A stretch of DNA of 64,000 nucleotides, from positions 20,698,213 to 20,762,212 of the forward strand of contig OZ234493.1 in assembly GCA_965153455.1 (NCBI GenBank), read 5' to 3'. This stretch comes from Sphagnum compactum. Lineage: Eukaryota > Bryophyta > Sphagnopsida > Sphagnales. How positions within the stretch are numbered: the stretch's first letter is position 1; each line of letters opens with the position of its first letter. The notes under the pieces were generated by a model. The model was not told the origin of the DNA. It worked only from the letters and a program-made list of their open reading frames with translations, and did no database searches. Made by a program: the position numbers and the translations under genes. Of the stretch, positions 11,671 to 24,181 are shown piece by piece.

Positions 11671-12994
11671 CAAACCCAATGTTGCATTTAACTTGTTATG
11701 CATGAAGTTATGTTTAGAAAAAGAATGAAGTTTAAAAATATAAAGTTGCAAGAAATCAAGGATTAATTGGGTTTGAAAGATCTGAAGGTATGTATTTTAT
11801 GATTAGTGAGAGATTGCATCTAGTAATCAGAAAGTAAAAAAAGGTTTTGGGTCATCAATAATCATATTACAAGGAGTTACTAATTTAGTTGGGTTTGACA
11901 GATGCAAGGTTAGATTTATGTTTAATGAAAGATTGCATCAGTGATTAGAGAGCATAAAGGGATTTGGTCATCAGATTGACATTTAAATTGTCAAATTAAA
12001 GTTATGTTTAGAGAGAGGATGAAGTTTAGAAAGAAAGTTGTAGGACTTAGGGGTTGAGTTGTGGTTAGTAGATCATTGAGATGATATTTTAATTTGGAAA
12101 ACTAAAAATTAGGATAAGATTATGAAAGCTTTGATTTTTTATCCACCATAAGTTTTTGTATGTTGAGAAGTAAAACAATCATATTGTATTTTTTTTTGCC
12201 ATAATCAATGAACAATGAGTGTAAATTTTGTTAATGTGTGTAATGTGTAATGTTAATGGTTGTGCTTCCATGAGACATGCTTACAATGTATGTTTGATAA
12301 CCGGCATAAAGACATAAAATCTGTTTGGTTCTCAATAGGTTTTTGCAAAACCAGGCCCTTGTCCATATTAAACGACTTTTTTGCCCCAAATAAATAAATA
12401 TGGATACCCTTATTGATTCAATACCTTAACAAATTAATATTAGGCGGGTTAATTATTTTTTTAATCCTAATATTTGATACCATGTGTGTAAGCAAAAATT
12501 CCAAAATTTTTAATATTCAACCCAATGGATATTGAAAAAAAATCAATATCCGGCCAACACTGGTTAAAACCCCTTGCTTTGTTTGAATTTAAAATTTAAA
12601 ATTACAAAAGAAAAATGGCATTCGGAAAAGATGACCCATGGTGAAAAAGTTGAATATACTCACTTGGAGTGTTTGGGTAGTGGAATTATGTTGTTGAAAA
12701 CCCAACATGTGAGAAATGTTGTGTCAAATTGTGCATACTTCAACAATTGGTAAGTCAAGATGTAGTTATCAACAGCTTACCAAATTATACAACATCACAT
12801 GTACAAGATTATATTTTTCAAATAAAACCATCATTTTATTTTTGAAAAAACCTTACCTAGTATATTCAACTTTAATTTTGATGGATTCAAACATTACCAA
12901 AGTTTGACCCTATAACACAAAAACAACAAAAGTATCATAAATGTTGAAAAAAAATGTTTATTTAATATTTTTCCTTTAATATATGTAAATAAAT
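11671..12994. other. Non-coding AT-rich DNA across the right end of the outer hAT
   Basis: Contains a weak internal duplication (AAGTTATGTTTAGA...GAATGAAGTTTA near 11700 and 12000) and the outer element terminus at 12562. No gene seen. Confidence 0.5.
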
Positions 12995-13215
12995 ACCTCA
13001 CAAAACATAAATCACAAACCTTCAACCTCCAAAATAAAATTAAATTAAAAAAATTTGACTTTTAAAAATAAGAACAAGAACTTTCAACCTTCCAAGAATA
13101 AGAACCTTCAACCTTTGAAAACAAAAACTTTTAACCTTTAAAAATAAAAACAATAACTTTCAACCTTCAAAAACAAGAATAAAAATTTTCAACCTCCAAA
13201 GTTTTTTAAATACAA
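12995..13215 (+). repeat. AACCTTCAA minisatellite
   Basis: Degenerate units of roughly 25-35 bp built on CTTTCAACCTT(C/T)(A/C)AAAA(C/T)AAGAA, seen about seven times in a row. Low complexity; no coding meaning. Confidence 0.7.
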
Positions 13216-14229
13216 AAACTTGTAACAACTTTTTAGTTTTAGTTTTAAATTGAAAAATAAATAAAATCTTTGTTATCAAGCACATGATATGATAATTCCA
13301 TCACCAAAAGATTTTTAAATGCACAAAGTGTTTAATGATTTTTTATTTTAAAAAATTCATTTTGAGTTTCTTAATAATAGACATAGGTGCATGAAGGTCC
13401 TTAATGCAAAGAAGGAGATCTATTGATTTATTACCATGTATCATTTTGTTGAAGGGTTTAGCGTTCACATACATGTGGCATGATTATATATGTTAAAGTT
13501 ATATATTAATTGCAAAATAGTCATTGATTAGGTGTTACATGTACTTTAGTTGTAATATAATTATCACATGTTACTAAAATACAATTTGACAACAAAATCA
13601 AACATGGTTTCATACAATCGTATTCACAATGTGTATATTCTATTGTATAAATGTCCATTTTACAACTAATTTGCAACTATAATACAATTCTTTGATTTTT
13701 TAACATCATTTCTTATTCATTAATTTTTTGTATTTTCATGAAATAATTATATCATAATTATACGTTAATTGTTTTGAAACTTTAGTTGTAAGGAAGTCTA
13801 ATTGCTATGTACATGATTTCTCATAGTGTTCAAAAATCTTGACAATTTCAAATCTTTTTTCCTTCAAATGTGATGACTTTTTTGAAAATTTTCCTAAAAA
13901 AAATTCCTTTGACCATGTTGTTTGGGACTTTTATTAATAGCAAAATGACAAATTGTCGCCCAAACAAAAATCCCTTGGATGACCACATCCTCCAAAGAGA
14001 AAAGAGAAAAAAAAAAAACCCCATACCTAAAAAAAATTTAAAAATTAAAAAATAAACGAAAAAATAAAGAAAAATGCAAAAGGAAAAAAGGAAAAAAAAA
14101 GGAAAAAGGATGAAAACAAATCCTCCTTGGAAGCAAAAAACAGAGATGAAAAAAATAAACAGAAAAGAACAAAAAGAACAAAAAGTAACTTAAATAAATT
14201 ATTGTTGAAACTTTTCAAGTTATAAAGAC
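13216..14229. other. AT-rich intergenic DNA
   Basis: Very AT-rich with A-tracts (for example around 14000-14150). The short ORFs here are poly-Lys or poly-Phe artefacts. Confidence 0.6.
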
Positions 14230-15594
14230 GGTCTTGCATGCACAGTCCATGTGCGCCCTGGTCCTTCACGCTCCCTCTCTGTTGTCTGTGCTACGACGAA
14301 CTGAAGGGAGCCTTCGGGAGCTCCTTGAACTCGGAACCTCCTCCCCTCTGGTATCGGTGCTCTCATCATAAGATCTTATGACATTTGGTTTATATTTTGG
14401 ACTGGTGTGGTTTCTGTGTGGGAGTACTTGGACTAGAATGCGATCTCTGTGGTGCTCGCAATCTTTGGTGTGGTACTCCTACTAGATAGTAGTTGTAGTA
14501 GTACTACGACTACTACTACTACTACCACCACCACCTGCAAGTCCTTTCTGCTGGGCTTTCATCATTTGGAACTTCAGCTGTGAGTGCTTGGCAATTCAGA
14601 ACCCCCCCCTTTTTTTTTTGGCTTGCATTTGTTTTTTCCCATTGTAAATTCACACTGTCTGCAATGGGAAAGCCATTCCAAGATTTGAATTTGATCTGCA
14701 AAAGATAGTTTGTCTTGGAGTTGTTTCGTCCCCCCTCTTTGCCTTGCTCCTCATCTCAAACGCATCTCAAACGCATCTCAAACCCTAATCACAACAGAGC
14801 CTCTTTTTTGATGTGCCCATCATGGAGGTGTTGTGTACCAGTTTGTATGGTTGTCATCCAGCAAATCTCATGTGATTAGATTTCAAGGACTGAAATGTCC
14901 TACTGCCCTGGTCCAAGAAAGGATTGAAACTATATGGCAAATTGGGAAATTTGTGTCTTGCCATTTGTGTATTGTTTTTCATCTTTCTGGCTAGCAAAGG
15001 TTCAGAGAAGGCAATGATAGAAAACTACTGGTATGAATTGTAGTGTTAGTGTGAGAGAATACTACACAATGGCAATGCATGTCAGACAAAGAGAGAGCCA
15101 GATGCTACACTAGAAAGTTGGCATGAACTTGCTCTGCCAAGTCATGAATTTGTGGGATAAACAGTTGATCTAATTATAGCAGAATCACAAATCCATTGAG
15201 TCTCTGTTTTTTCTTATCAGAGTGCTTGTGTGTATGCAAAGTCAAACCTTCAATTGTACATTCTCTTTTCCTGTCAAATCTTTCGCTAGAATTTTTGTTT
15301 TTGCTCTCATTTTCTTATGATTCTGAAAACTGGCAGCTGAAGTTCATCACAACTGGAATTGGATCCCTGGATACATACACGGCCCCCACCATAACTGGTC
15401 TTTTAGTTTACAAGGAGTATTTTAGCTGGCATTTTAAGTTCAGCTGGGGAACTTGAGACATCCTGAGAAGATGTCTTTGACCAAGAGAGTCACTAAGATT
15501 GTCTAATGTGCCTTTTCTATGCTCTGTTGTTTGGAGGATTTGCAGGGTGCAATTCCCAACATTTGGAGCCATTGACACAAAGTGTGAAGCTCTA
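14230..15594 (+). promoter_or_regulatory. Promoter and 5' leader region of the PUT gene
   Basis: Composition changes from A-rich to mixed near 14230. A likely 5' UTR intron ends at TTTGCAG about 15539-15545, 50 bases before the ATG; the matching first exon probably lies between 14260 and 14600, but I cannot fix its donor. The microsatellite at 14480-14540 (TAGTAG...then ACTACTACTACC...) is partly self-complementary. C- and T-tracts lie at 14601-14620. Confidence 0.45.
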
Positions 15595-17118
15595 ATGGGG
15601 GATAGCTCTGCTCCCCAAGGTGAGATCAGGAGGGAAACAAATGAACATTTGCATGGACTAGCAGCAAGGAAACATCGAACCAAGTTACAGATCCTTCCTT
15701 TGGTAGCCCTCATCTTCTATGAGGTATCAGGAGGACCGTTTGGAGTGGAGGATGCGGTACAAGCAGGTGGACCTCTGTTAGCCCTTCTGGGGTTCATCAT
15801 CTTTCCTTTCATTTGGAGTATACCAGAGGCACTGGTAACAGCAGAGCTGGCAACAGCTTTTCCTGAAAATGGTGGATATGTCTTGTGGATATCAGCTGCA
15901 TTTGGGCCTTTTTGGGGTTTTCAGGAAGGATGGTGCAAATGGATCAGTGGAGTGACAGACAATGCCTTGTATCCTGTCCTCTTTTTGGATTATTTCAAAC
16001 TTGCTCTTCCAGTTTTTGGACATGGAGTGTTCCGGATCATAGCACTGCTGGTCATCACCCTCTCTCTCACATTTCTTAACTATAGGGGGCTTACCATTGT
16101 GGGAACCACAGCAGTGGTGCTCACAATCTTCTCACTCCTCCCCTTTTGTGTGTTATCAATTCTTGCCATCCCCAAGATAAGGGTCCGGAGATGGCTGGTG
16201 GTTGATTTTAGAACGACAGACTGGCGAACATACCTGAATACACTGTTTTGGAATCTCAATTATTGGGATTCAGTGAGCACTTTGGCAGGGGAAGTGGACA
16301 ACCCTAACAAAACCTTTCCAAAGGCGTTGCTATGGGCTGTCTTGCTGGTGATAGTAGCATATGTAGTGCCATTGGCAGCAGGCACAGGTGCATTGCCGCT
16401 TGATAGGGATAAATGGGACGATGGGTACTTTGCAGATGTTGGCATGGCTGTTGGAGGAATAGTGTTGAAGTGGTGGATTGAGTCAGCAGCTGCATTTTCT
16501 AACATGGGGTTATTTGAAGCTGAGATGAGCAGTGATTCATTCCAGCTCCTGGGCATGGCTGAGACAGGAATGCTCCCTAAGATATTTGCTATCCGATCCA
16601 AGTATGGGACACCCACACTGGGAATTTTGTTTTCTGCATCGGGAGTTCTTCTGTTGTCCTGGATGAGCTTCCAAGAGATTGTGGACTTCCTTAATTTTCT
16701 CTACTGCTGTGGCATGCTTCTTGAGTTTGCAGCCTTTATTTGGTTGCGAATGAAAAAGCCTGAACTGGTGCGGCCTTTCCGGATTCCAGTTGGCACAATA
16801 GGTGTAATCCTCTTGCTGCTACCAGCAACAGTGTTGCTGATTGTGGTCATGTGTATAGCATCCTGGAAGACAGTCGTCATCAGTATTGCAGTCTCAGTTT
16901 TAGGTTTCATCGCATATCCAGCACTGCAGCATGTGAAGGCCAAGAAATGGATGCAGTTTTTGGATGTAGATGAACCTAAAGTGCCTGAAGATGATGATGT
17001 GGATCCTGCTCTATCTCTGGATCCTGTTATATCTCCGGATCCTGTTATATCTCCGGATCTTGCTATATCTCTGCATCCTGAAGTGAGTGAGACAGAGATA
17101 ATTTCTTTGACTGAATAG
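15595..17118 (+). CDS. Polyamine/amino-acid transporter of the LAT-type APC family (PUT-like)
   Basis: Intronless 507-residue protein. The start at 15595 is chosen because it opens with a hydrophilic [14 protein letters not shown] tail as in plant PUTs; 32 upstream in-frame codons look like leader. About 12 membrane spans follow. Family signatures include [13 protein letters not shown] (residues 43-55), a conserved helix-breaking motif of the first span; [29 protein letters not shown]; and [20 protein letters not shown]. The family moves polyamines (and paraquat) with proton coupling at plasma or internal membranes; substrate here is inferred. The C-terminus carries an odd run of four near-identical heptads ([17 protein letters not shown], with flanking DPALSL), a tandem duplication of 21 bases in the DNA. 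Single-exon structure is common in this family. Confidence 0.92.
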   Translation: MGDSSAPQGEIRRETNEHLHGLAARKHRTKLQILPLVALIFYEVSGGPFGVEDAVQAGGPLLALLGFIIFPFIWSIPEALVTAELATAFPENGGYVLWISAAFGPFWGFQEGWCKWISGVTDNALYPVLFLDYFKLALPVFGHGVFRIIALLVITLSLTFLNYRGLTIVGTTAVVLTIFSLLPFCVLSILAIPKIRVRRWLVVDFRTTDWRTYLNTLFWNLNYWDSVSTLAGEVDNPNKTFPKALLWAVLLVIVAYVVPLAAGTGALPLDRDKWDDGYFADVGMAVGGIVLKWWIESAAAFSNMGLFEAEMSSDSFQLLGMAETGMLPKIFAIRSKYGTPTLGILFSASGVLLLSWMSFQEIVDFLNFLYCCGMLLEFAAFIWLRMKKPELVRPFRIPVGTIGVILLLLPATVLLIVVMCIASWKTVVISIAVSVLGFIAYPALQHVKAKKWMQFLDVDEPKVPEDDDVDPALSLDPVISPDPVISPDLAISLHPEVSETEIISLTE

Positions 17119-17381
17119 TAATAACTCAAACACAAAACTCTTCAGTCAGCTGTTGCCTCATCTCTCAAAGGTATCAAAGAGGATCTAACAATCTCCTTTG
17201 CATGACAGAAACTGAACAAAGGTTCTGTATCTTCCATGGTCTAGGGCTCAATTGAGGACCATGTCTATCAGAGACATGTTGACTCCTTAAGCACTCCTGT
17301 AGCTATATTGCAGGCAGAATTTGTCTCTAGGGTAAAGTAGAGAATCTGAGCATATTGCGTTGTTAGCAACCTTCCTGATAC
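17119..17381. other. 3' UTR/flank of the PUT gene
   Basis: Follows the TAG. No distinct poly(A) signal could be fixed. Confidence 0.4.
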
Positions 17382-17396
17382 GCTGAGATTGTAGCT

Positions 17397-17714
17397 ATGT
17401 CTCTTTGAGTGCTAGCCAACATCATGACTGAGTCTTCCCGTTGCTTCCAGAAATGTGACAGAACTCAGGATGCAGATGCTTGTATAATGATTTGCCTGAA
17501 ATTTTGTGGTGATCATTATTTACTTCTCTACACCCAACAATGGGAGCGGATGAAGTTAGTGGGTAGTCATGGCAACTTGTCACTGCCATTTGTGATCAAG
17601 GCAATGCTCTAAAACCATGAGGAGCAACTCCAATAACGTTATGCCTGCACTCATTGTCATGGTACCTTTCAAACTGTTGTTGTCAGAGATTGCACTACAG
17701 TCTTATAGATATGT
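17397..17714 (+). mobile_element. SINE-like dispersed element, copy 1
   Basis: A 318-bp segment flanked by an exact 15-bp direct repeat, GCTGAGATTGTAGCT (17382-17396 and 17715-17729), a long target duplication typical of target-primed retrotransposition. The body (GAGTGCTAGCCA, TTGCTTCCAGAAATGTGA, GAACTCAGGA, ACCAA...GGAGC, AGTCATGGCA, TCACTGC, TCTTATAGATATGT) recurs at 49755-50075 and, more diverged, at 54470-54665. No poly(A) tail or tRNA-like head is obvious. Confidence 0.65.
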
Positions 17715-17729
17715 GCTGAGATTGTAGCT

Positions 17730-20518
17730 CTCCTGTGATGTTGAGGCTTGATTACATTCCTTTGCAAAGACTACAGCTTTTGCAAGAAATGGATCTGTCT
17801 GGAGAGCTGATATAGTGTCATCACCTTGCCCTCAGGGACATGGCACCTGAGGTATGCTTTTGGTGCCTTCTAAGCCTCTCCTATCTCCTCCTGTTCCAGC
17901 TGCACTGTTAACTCCATAAAGAGGCTCCAAATAGACTCAAATGGATGCATGATTTCATTGGTCAAGTATAGGACTAGAGAATTATTTCATGTATTTAATG
18001 AAGACATTTTATTTGACTCACAGAGACTTATTTTTCAATATGTTTGTGCAAATGGAAGTATATTTGTTCAGACATTGTGTTACTGCACAAAGTTGCATGC
18101 AATCTACTCTAAAAGCTTCAATTGAATATCTTTAGTTGAGCTTGAATGCTGATGTAGCCAAGAAACATGCTGCAAACAAGAAAATCCAAGAGTAGAAGTG
18201 GAGCAAAGAATCCTTAATGGAACTATGATTTCCCTCAAAAGATGATCACATATACTCCATCCAGACATCCACTAAAGTCTGCAAGTGTCATGTTTGCAGA
18301 GGACAGCAGCAATCTGTCAGAACTTCAGGGAATAAACCCTTCAGGAAAACCAACTTTAGATGCTAAGTTTGTTGGTTGTTAAACTTTGCATTCTTGATGC
18401 GTTCTAACCAAAAAGAGGGGAGCCTTATCTCTTGCAGATAGCTTCTATATTATGAACAGTCTGAAGGCAACAAACCACTGCAATCATCTCAATTCCTCCA
18501 TACACAACCATGTCCAGAACAGTTACCACCATCACACTACCTGCTCATTATGTTAGTGTCAAACAACGGAAGAAACCAGAAAATGACAACCAGAGTATGA
18601 AGCTCCCAGAATGTTCACTCTTGCTCATTGATCAAACCTTTCAACAAACAAATCAACCACACATTCTTCATTCCTCATGGTTTAGAGAAAGAGAACAAAA
18701 CCAGTACACACATCAGAAGTTCAAGAAAGTCATGTATGTAGACTAGTGCTCGGCTGCAACAATGTGTCTCTCTATATCTCTGAAGATTTCACTCACCCAC
18801 TAACCCAGTGGCTCCTCTCTGTACCACATCAAAAAGCTCTATTAGCAGAACTCTTACAGAACTCTTTCTCAATCATCCAGCTACTCTGTTACCTCAAAAT
18901 CATCAAAGAAATAAAGACACTTTATAGGTCGTAAGTCCTGAGTGCCTAAACTTCCCTGAGCTCCTCACACGACTTCAGATATAAATACTGGAGTACTTTA
19001 CAAGATCAAGCAATTCATTTGAAAATCCATCTTGAGAGATTGATCTTTAAAATAAACAACAAAAGTATAAGACTATGGAAGCATAGTACCTCATAAGTTC
19101 AAGCCACTACTCCCGGTTACATCAAGTTGCAACAATTATCGAGCCTGCTCCTGTAGATCATCCAAGTTCTCATTCCTTCCTTTTTAGCATTCAGATTGAA
19201 ATCCAAATCCAGTCAGAGCAATCTTGTCTGCATGCTACCACATAGATCTTCTGAATCATCATGGCATCACAGTGACATATTCAATACCCATACACAGTAA
19301 GAATTCTGTGAAAATAGGTCATGTACTTAATTAGACCACTAAACACACACAAGTAACAGACTACCAAAGTGAATCATGTGGTTTCCCAAGAATGCATTCT
19401 AATTTACCTACCCATTCATATATATCCTCCTCACGGTGAGCACAACAGCCTAGCACTTGTAATATTTGTTGCACATTGCAAACCAATACATAGCAGGCAA
19501 TGTGAGCAAAGCTAAAACAAAAGCATTTTGAACACATTGCAAGTACTGCTCCAAATGAGATACTTGACATGAACACATTACACTGAAAGATCCAAGCATC
19601 AGATTACAAAATCAAATTGAAGGTTAAAACTGTGTCACAAAGAAGTTTCCAAAGACAAAGTTGTTCAGGCACTTGTTCATATCTTGCCTAACTAATCAAG
19701 TTCATCTTTTCATGCACAGACGAGTTCCACAATTGACAGGTGCATAACACAGTAATTCCAGTTCTCAGATCAGCTTAAATCTATTAAACTGGAGCTCCAA
19801 CATATGTAAGACATCTGGAGCCAGTGCCCTGCAGTTTTAAGAGGGAATTTGAAGTACCATCCCATTACAGGTTAGCTCTAATGACAACCAGGTCACTTAA
19901 CAGGATATCCATGTTTTCTGTTGTCTGTTGTTTGAACTTGAGGAACTAACTTCTCTTCGGCAAGTCAACACACATAATCACTTTCAGGTTGACCTTGCTT
20001 TGTGCTTAATCATTCCATCGGGCTTGTCACGCCCTCCTGCACCTTTGCAGGCCCCCCTCCATATGGTCAGGCTGCTGAACTCCACAACACTAATTTCTCC
20101 ATAGAATGTGTAGTTCAGGAGTAAAAGATATCAAAACGAAGATTCATCACCAGCAACAAACTGGACTGCTTACACACAGGTAGAGAGTTGAGCAAACACT
20201 GTGAAGAGATGTAAGAAGATCCTGTGTACATACAAGACTAGTTCTAAAAGCACAAAAGACATTACTCCTAGACACTCCCATATCAGGTGTCTAATGAGTC
20301 TCCAGTATATAAACTGTATCTAGCTACCAGCTGCAGCAGTCCTACTTTCAGCTTTGGCAGATCCTATGGGTATATTGCTATACAGATAGTTGGAACCCAG
20401 AGATGGATGTTGCTGCAGATTGCTTCACTGATATTGTTTCCCTACCATCCATAAGCTAATCTAAACAGATGTAGATGAAAAAGCATTTGAAGCTCATATG
20501 CGAAGCGGCATAAACACA
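17730..20518. other. Intergenic DNA between PUT and MLF genes
   Basis: Mixed composition like gene flanks rather than AT-rich transposon debris; short ORFs lack any recognised motif. It should contain the 3' UTRs of both convergent genes. Confidence 0.5.
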
Positions 20519-23047
20519 CTACACACGTCTAGCTCGAGGTGGGTTCACAGGCCAACCCCCAGGTGATGGTAGTGCTGCTTGTGTCCTGCTTCCTGAGCCT
20601 GCAATATCCCTGCCCACTTGTCAACCTTCCACTCATCTTCAATAATCAGACATTCTTCCACAAGTGTGAGCTTCCCCTCTAACTAGAAAAGACTTTCCTG
20701 AATCATACATTCAGATCAGGTCTATGACAAGGATCTATATAACTTAAAACCACTAAAGATGTGCTGACAAAACAGCCACTCATGTGCAAAGGAGTACAGA
20801 GGATAGCACTGGAAAGGAAAATGATACAAATGTATCTCAGTTCCCTTTCTGCCTAATTTCTGGACAAGCCCTCTAAAACTCACCTCTCAAAGTAGGAGAC
20901 ATGGCTGGCTGGCTGCTTCCAATCCCAAGTGGACCTATCTTATTCCAGCGTGGCAGCATCTTCTCTTGCTCTTCCCATGTCCTCTCAAAATCAGGTATTT
21001 CATCTGCAAATCCATCCCACAAACATACACAGCTGTTCATACTAACAGTTTACCCTGTGCAAACAAATCCTGACTTCAAATGAGGTAAAATCTACGACAT
21101 AGAAGGACTAAAATCCCACAATGTCCAATATGGTCCTCTTTATAGTTGTTATCCCCTGATAGACAGTGAAGTCATGCAGATTGTACATACCTTCATTCAG
21201 ATTATGCAATGTATCCAGGGTCTGTTCCCGGCCCTCTGATGTACGCTTTCGAGTTACTGACAAACCCTGTTCTAATACCAAGTTAGCATCTTCAATTTAA
21301 CACAGAAATTTGGAACCCAGGTGTATCCACTTAAAAAAACACAATCATCCACAGAATTTGGTGAACAACTACTCTGAAGACAAATCATGCTTGCTTGCTG
21401 ATGACATAGTTTGAACATGTACCTTCTCTCCAACACCACGTGAGTGGCGCTTGGTCTCCTTGCCAGTTCTTGAGTCCTTCTCCTGAAACTCTTCTTCAAC
21501 CACCTGACCACTCACAATATCCCCATGACACAAATCAAATCATCAAACTTAAGTGGTCGAAACCTCACAAGAGAAAATAAAGCACAAAACCATTATGTCA
21601 GAACCAAAACTAAGCATTTGAAGTGACCTAACAGAATACTCTGTTGAATGAATACTAGGGAGGAGGATGAGGATGTGATATACCCCATTAGGACCCATGC
21701 GTCTGCTGGCTGATGATGAATACTGGACGCCATTAGGTCCACCATATGAAACTGAAGAGCTTTGAAAGCTGTAACTGTGTGTACGATTACTATTCCTTGG
21801 AGTTGTTAATGGACCCTGTCGCTCTACAATTCTCGATTGTCGTGGCAGCTCAGTCACTGACATGCAAGCACAATCTCAGTGGATAATTTCAATCAACCAT
21901 TACTTGGAGAGAAGATCCACAAGAGGCACATAGTCAGGCACAGCCTGTGATCATTTCTCTTAACATAGAGCAATGGCCAGATAAAAAATACAAAACAAAA
22001 AATCTCTGCAAGTAAAGAAAGAAAAGCCAGCAAAACATTGGAGAACCATGTACCTTGCCTGACATCATCATCTGGATGCTCAATGATAGGTTCTTGGTTT
22101 GATTGTGGCCGTGCGTGCTCATGTGGATGTTCCACATCATCAGGGAGCTCTTCAATGATTGGCCCTCTCCTGTGCTCATCCTGCCAGACAAAAAACTAAA
22201 TCACAATGTATCAGATGCTTAATTCCACAGTGTATGCAAAATTCGCATGTCTTGACATGACAAACCTGATACCATGTATTCAAGTGTAGATAAAGCAGCA
22301 GCCCTTCTAACTTTAGAAATCAAGTTATACTTTCGTCCCATGTTGGTTCTGGTACAGCCAGAGAGACTAAGACCCAGTTGCGGGAATCACAAAGAACCCT
22401 CACAGAATCATAAAGACATCCAACAGGTAGCAACATAGATATCCAACAGGTAACACCATGCAAAGACATTGTTTCCAACTTTCTTAAACCTCTGAAAGCC
22501 AATTTCAGAACACAAGAACTCGCAAGCAGAAGAAACCAAGCAACGGCCACCACCGCATACAAACCTCTGAGATACAAAAATAGACAACAAGTTCAGGACA
22601 CATGTTTGCAAATTTCACAACAGGAGAAAGTCACCCCTTCTCCTCTACCCTATAATACCCCAATCATCCCATACTATGCCGACCGAGAAACAAAAGAATT
22701 GAGCAAAAGGGATTTCGTACCGCATGCGGGTTGTGAGGTCGGTTGGAGAGGAAAGCACCTTCAACTGGCGGCTGGGGGACACCACCGAAGAAGGGATTTC
22801 CGAAACCACCACCGTGAGAACCGAACAAAGAACCGAAGGAACCACCAAAAGGTCTAGTGAAGAATGGATCGCTGAAGAAAGGATCATTATCAAACACATC
22901 GAACAAACTCCTCCTCCCACCACCACCACCACCACCTCCTTGTGAGCCCGGGGGCCCCATACCACCACCCATCCCGAATCCAAAATTCGCAAACGGATCA
23001 GGAAAGCCTTCAAAAGGCCCTGGCCGATTACCCCCTCGCCCCTGCAT
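20519..23047 (-). CDS. Myeloid leukemia factor-like (MLF family) protein
   Basis: Minus-strand gene with exons 22721-23047, 22054-22180, 21684-21856, 21423-21503, 21191-21266, 20884-21004 and a last exon ending at 20519-20531. Exons 1-6 keep phase. The protein starts MQGRGGNRPGPFEGFPDPF, with a Gly-rich tract and PFF repeats (DPFFSDPFFTRPFG), as in MLF proteins. Exons 4-5 carry the MLF core: EEEFQEKDSRTGKETKRHSR and GLSVTRKRTSEGREQTLDTL, then HNLNE. Animal and plant MLFs shuttle between nucleus and cytoplasm and bind regulatory partners; the plant role is poorly known. The 3' end is ambiguous: acceptor before 20598 ends the protein at 20529 (324 aa), acceptor before 20585 ends it with PPRARRV at 20519 (323 aa). 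Mid-protein repeats (HPHEHARPQ) are low complexity. Confidence 0.82.
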
Positions 23048-24181
23048 ATCCCTCCTGGCTCACCCAACCCCTGCACCTTCTTCTTCTTCTTCTTCTTCTT
23101 CCACACCTCCCCCCGTCAATCCTGTCTGCTCCCTTTATTCCACTACACAAAATACAAGAACAAAGCCACAGAAACTAAGCTAACGGCACCAAACCACAAA
23201 GCCAAAACTGTTCTTGAAACACACAAACACGCAGGCGCACACACAAACCGACAAATTTTTCGCTGAAATTTGATTTTAGGGTTGAAAGCTCCATAACTGC
23301 CTACTCGGAAGGGACTTGTGTGAGAGAGAGAGAGAGAGAGAGGGCAATGGGGCATGCCTCTTGGTAGTGTGAACAAATGAACGATTGCCACCTGTTAGTT
23401 TTGGGGGTGTGCTATCCCCTCTTCTAGAAGTTTCTGGAACTTTGGGGGAGGAAGGGGGACCAGGAATGGGTCTCTTTCAAGTTACTTAATCGCCGTGTTG
23501 CTTTTTTATATAAATTTATATTATTATTATTATTTTAATAAATAATTATTTATTTACTTAACTAATCACCTAGTACCTTTTCAGGTGCCAAAATAATTAT
23601 TTTAATTTTCAAAAAAAGTCACTTTGGCAGTTTTAAAAAAAAACATTAATGAAATTTCGGCAAAATATTATTAATTTATTTAGTCAACATATTTAGGCAA
23701 AACTTCTTTCATAGTTTTTAAATTTTAACATTTCAAATAGATAATCTCTAAAATAATTTTCATTTCCACAAATAATTTAATTTCCACCTAACCTGAAAAG
23801 GTAATTATGTTATTCTTTTTTATTAATTAGATCAGGGTGCCTCCTAAGTTCAAGCTTTTTTTTCTTTTTTTCTTTGATGTTCTTTTTTGGCACCATGAGC
23901 CATTTTGATTGGCCCATCACCCCAGAACAAAACAAAAATAAAAACTTTGCAGGCGTCCCTAAGTAGAAGTTTCTATCTTGAACTCAAAAACCTACCCTTT
24001 GGGGGCACCTATGTAGGTGGGTGAAAAGAGGACAACCGTCGGCAAAGCATGTGGGATGGGATAAAAAGTGTGGTGCTATTGGGAACATCTTGAGGAACAC
24101 ATTGGGAACAGCCCAAAAAAAAAACCAATGTTTACATATTGTAATTGTTGGGTCCCCTATGAAGTTCTTTCTCATGGAATA
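23048..24181 (-). promoter_or_regulatory. Promoter and 5' leader of the MLF-like gene, then AT-rich flank
   Basis: A GAA/TTC run lies just upstream of the ATG (23078-23100) and a GA run at 23321-23342, a common plant core-promoter or leader microsatellite (reads CT on the coding strand). From about 23500 the DNA is AT-rich with no gene. The ORF stretches here are low-complexity artefacts. Confidence 0.4.

Larger units (their letters stand above)
3170..12562 (+). mobile_element. Large decayed hAT-superfamily transposon (outer element)
   Basis: The two ends form an inverted repeat: TTGTGTTGGTCGAATATTGA at the left and, read on the minus strand, CAGTGTTGGCCGGATATTGA at the right. They are flanked by near-identical 8-mers (GTTAAACC at 3162-3169, GTTAAAAC at 12563-12570), as expected for the 8-bp target duplication of hAT elements. 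TGGTTAAA (3160-3167 and 12561-12568) is an exact alternative, so ends are uncertain by a few bases. The interior carries a broken hAT transposase (4123-9726), a second transposon (5957-8748) and a repeat cluster near the right end. The pairing of these ends with this transposase is inference. Confidence 0.65.

Noticed and set aside
22857-23183. Proline-rich + strand ORF at the MLF gene start
   Set aside because: It is the complement of the Gly-rich MLF exon 1, which has clear family motifs on the minus strand.
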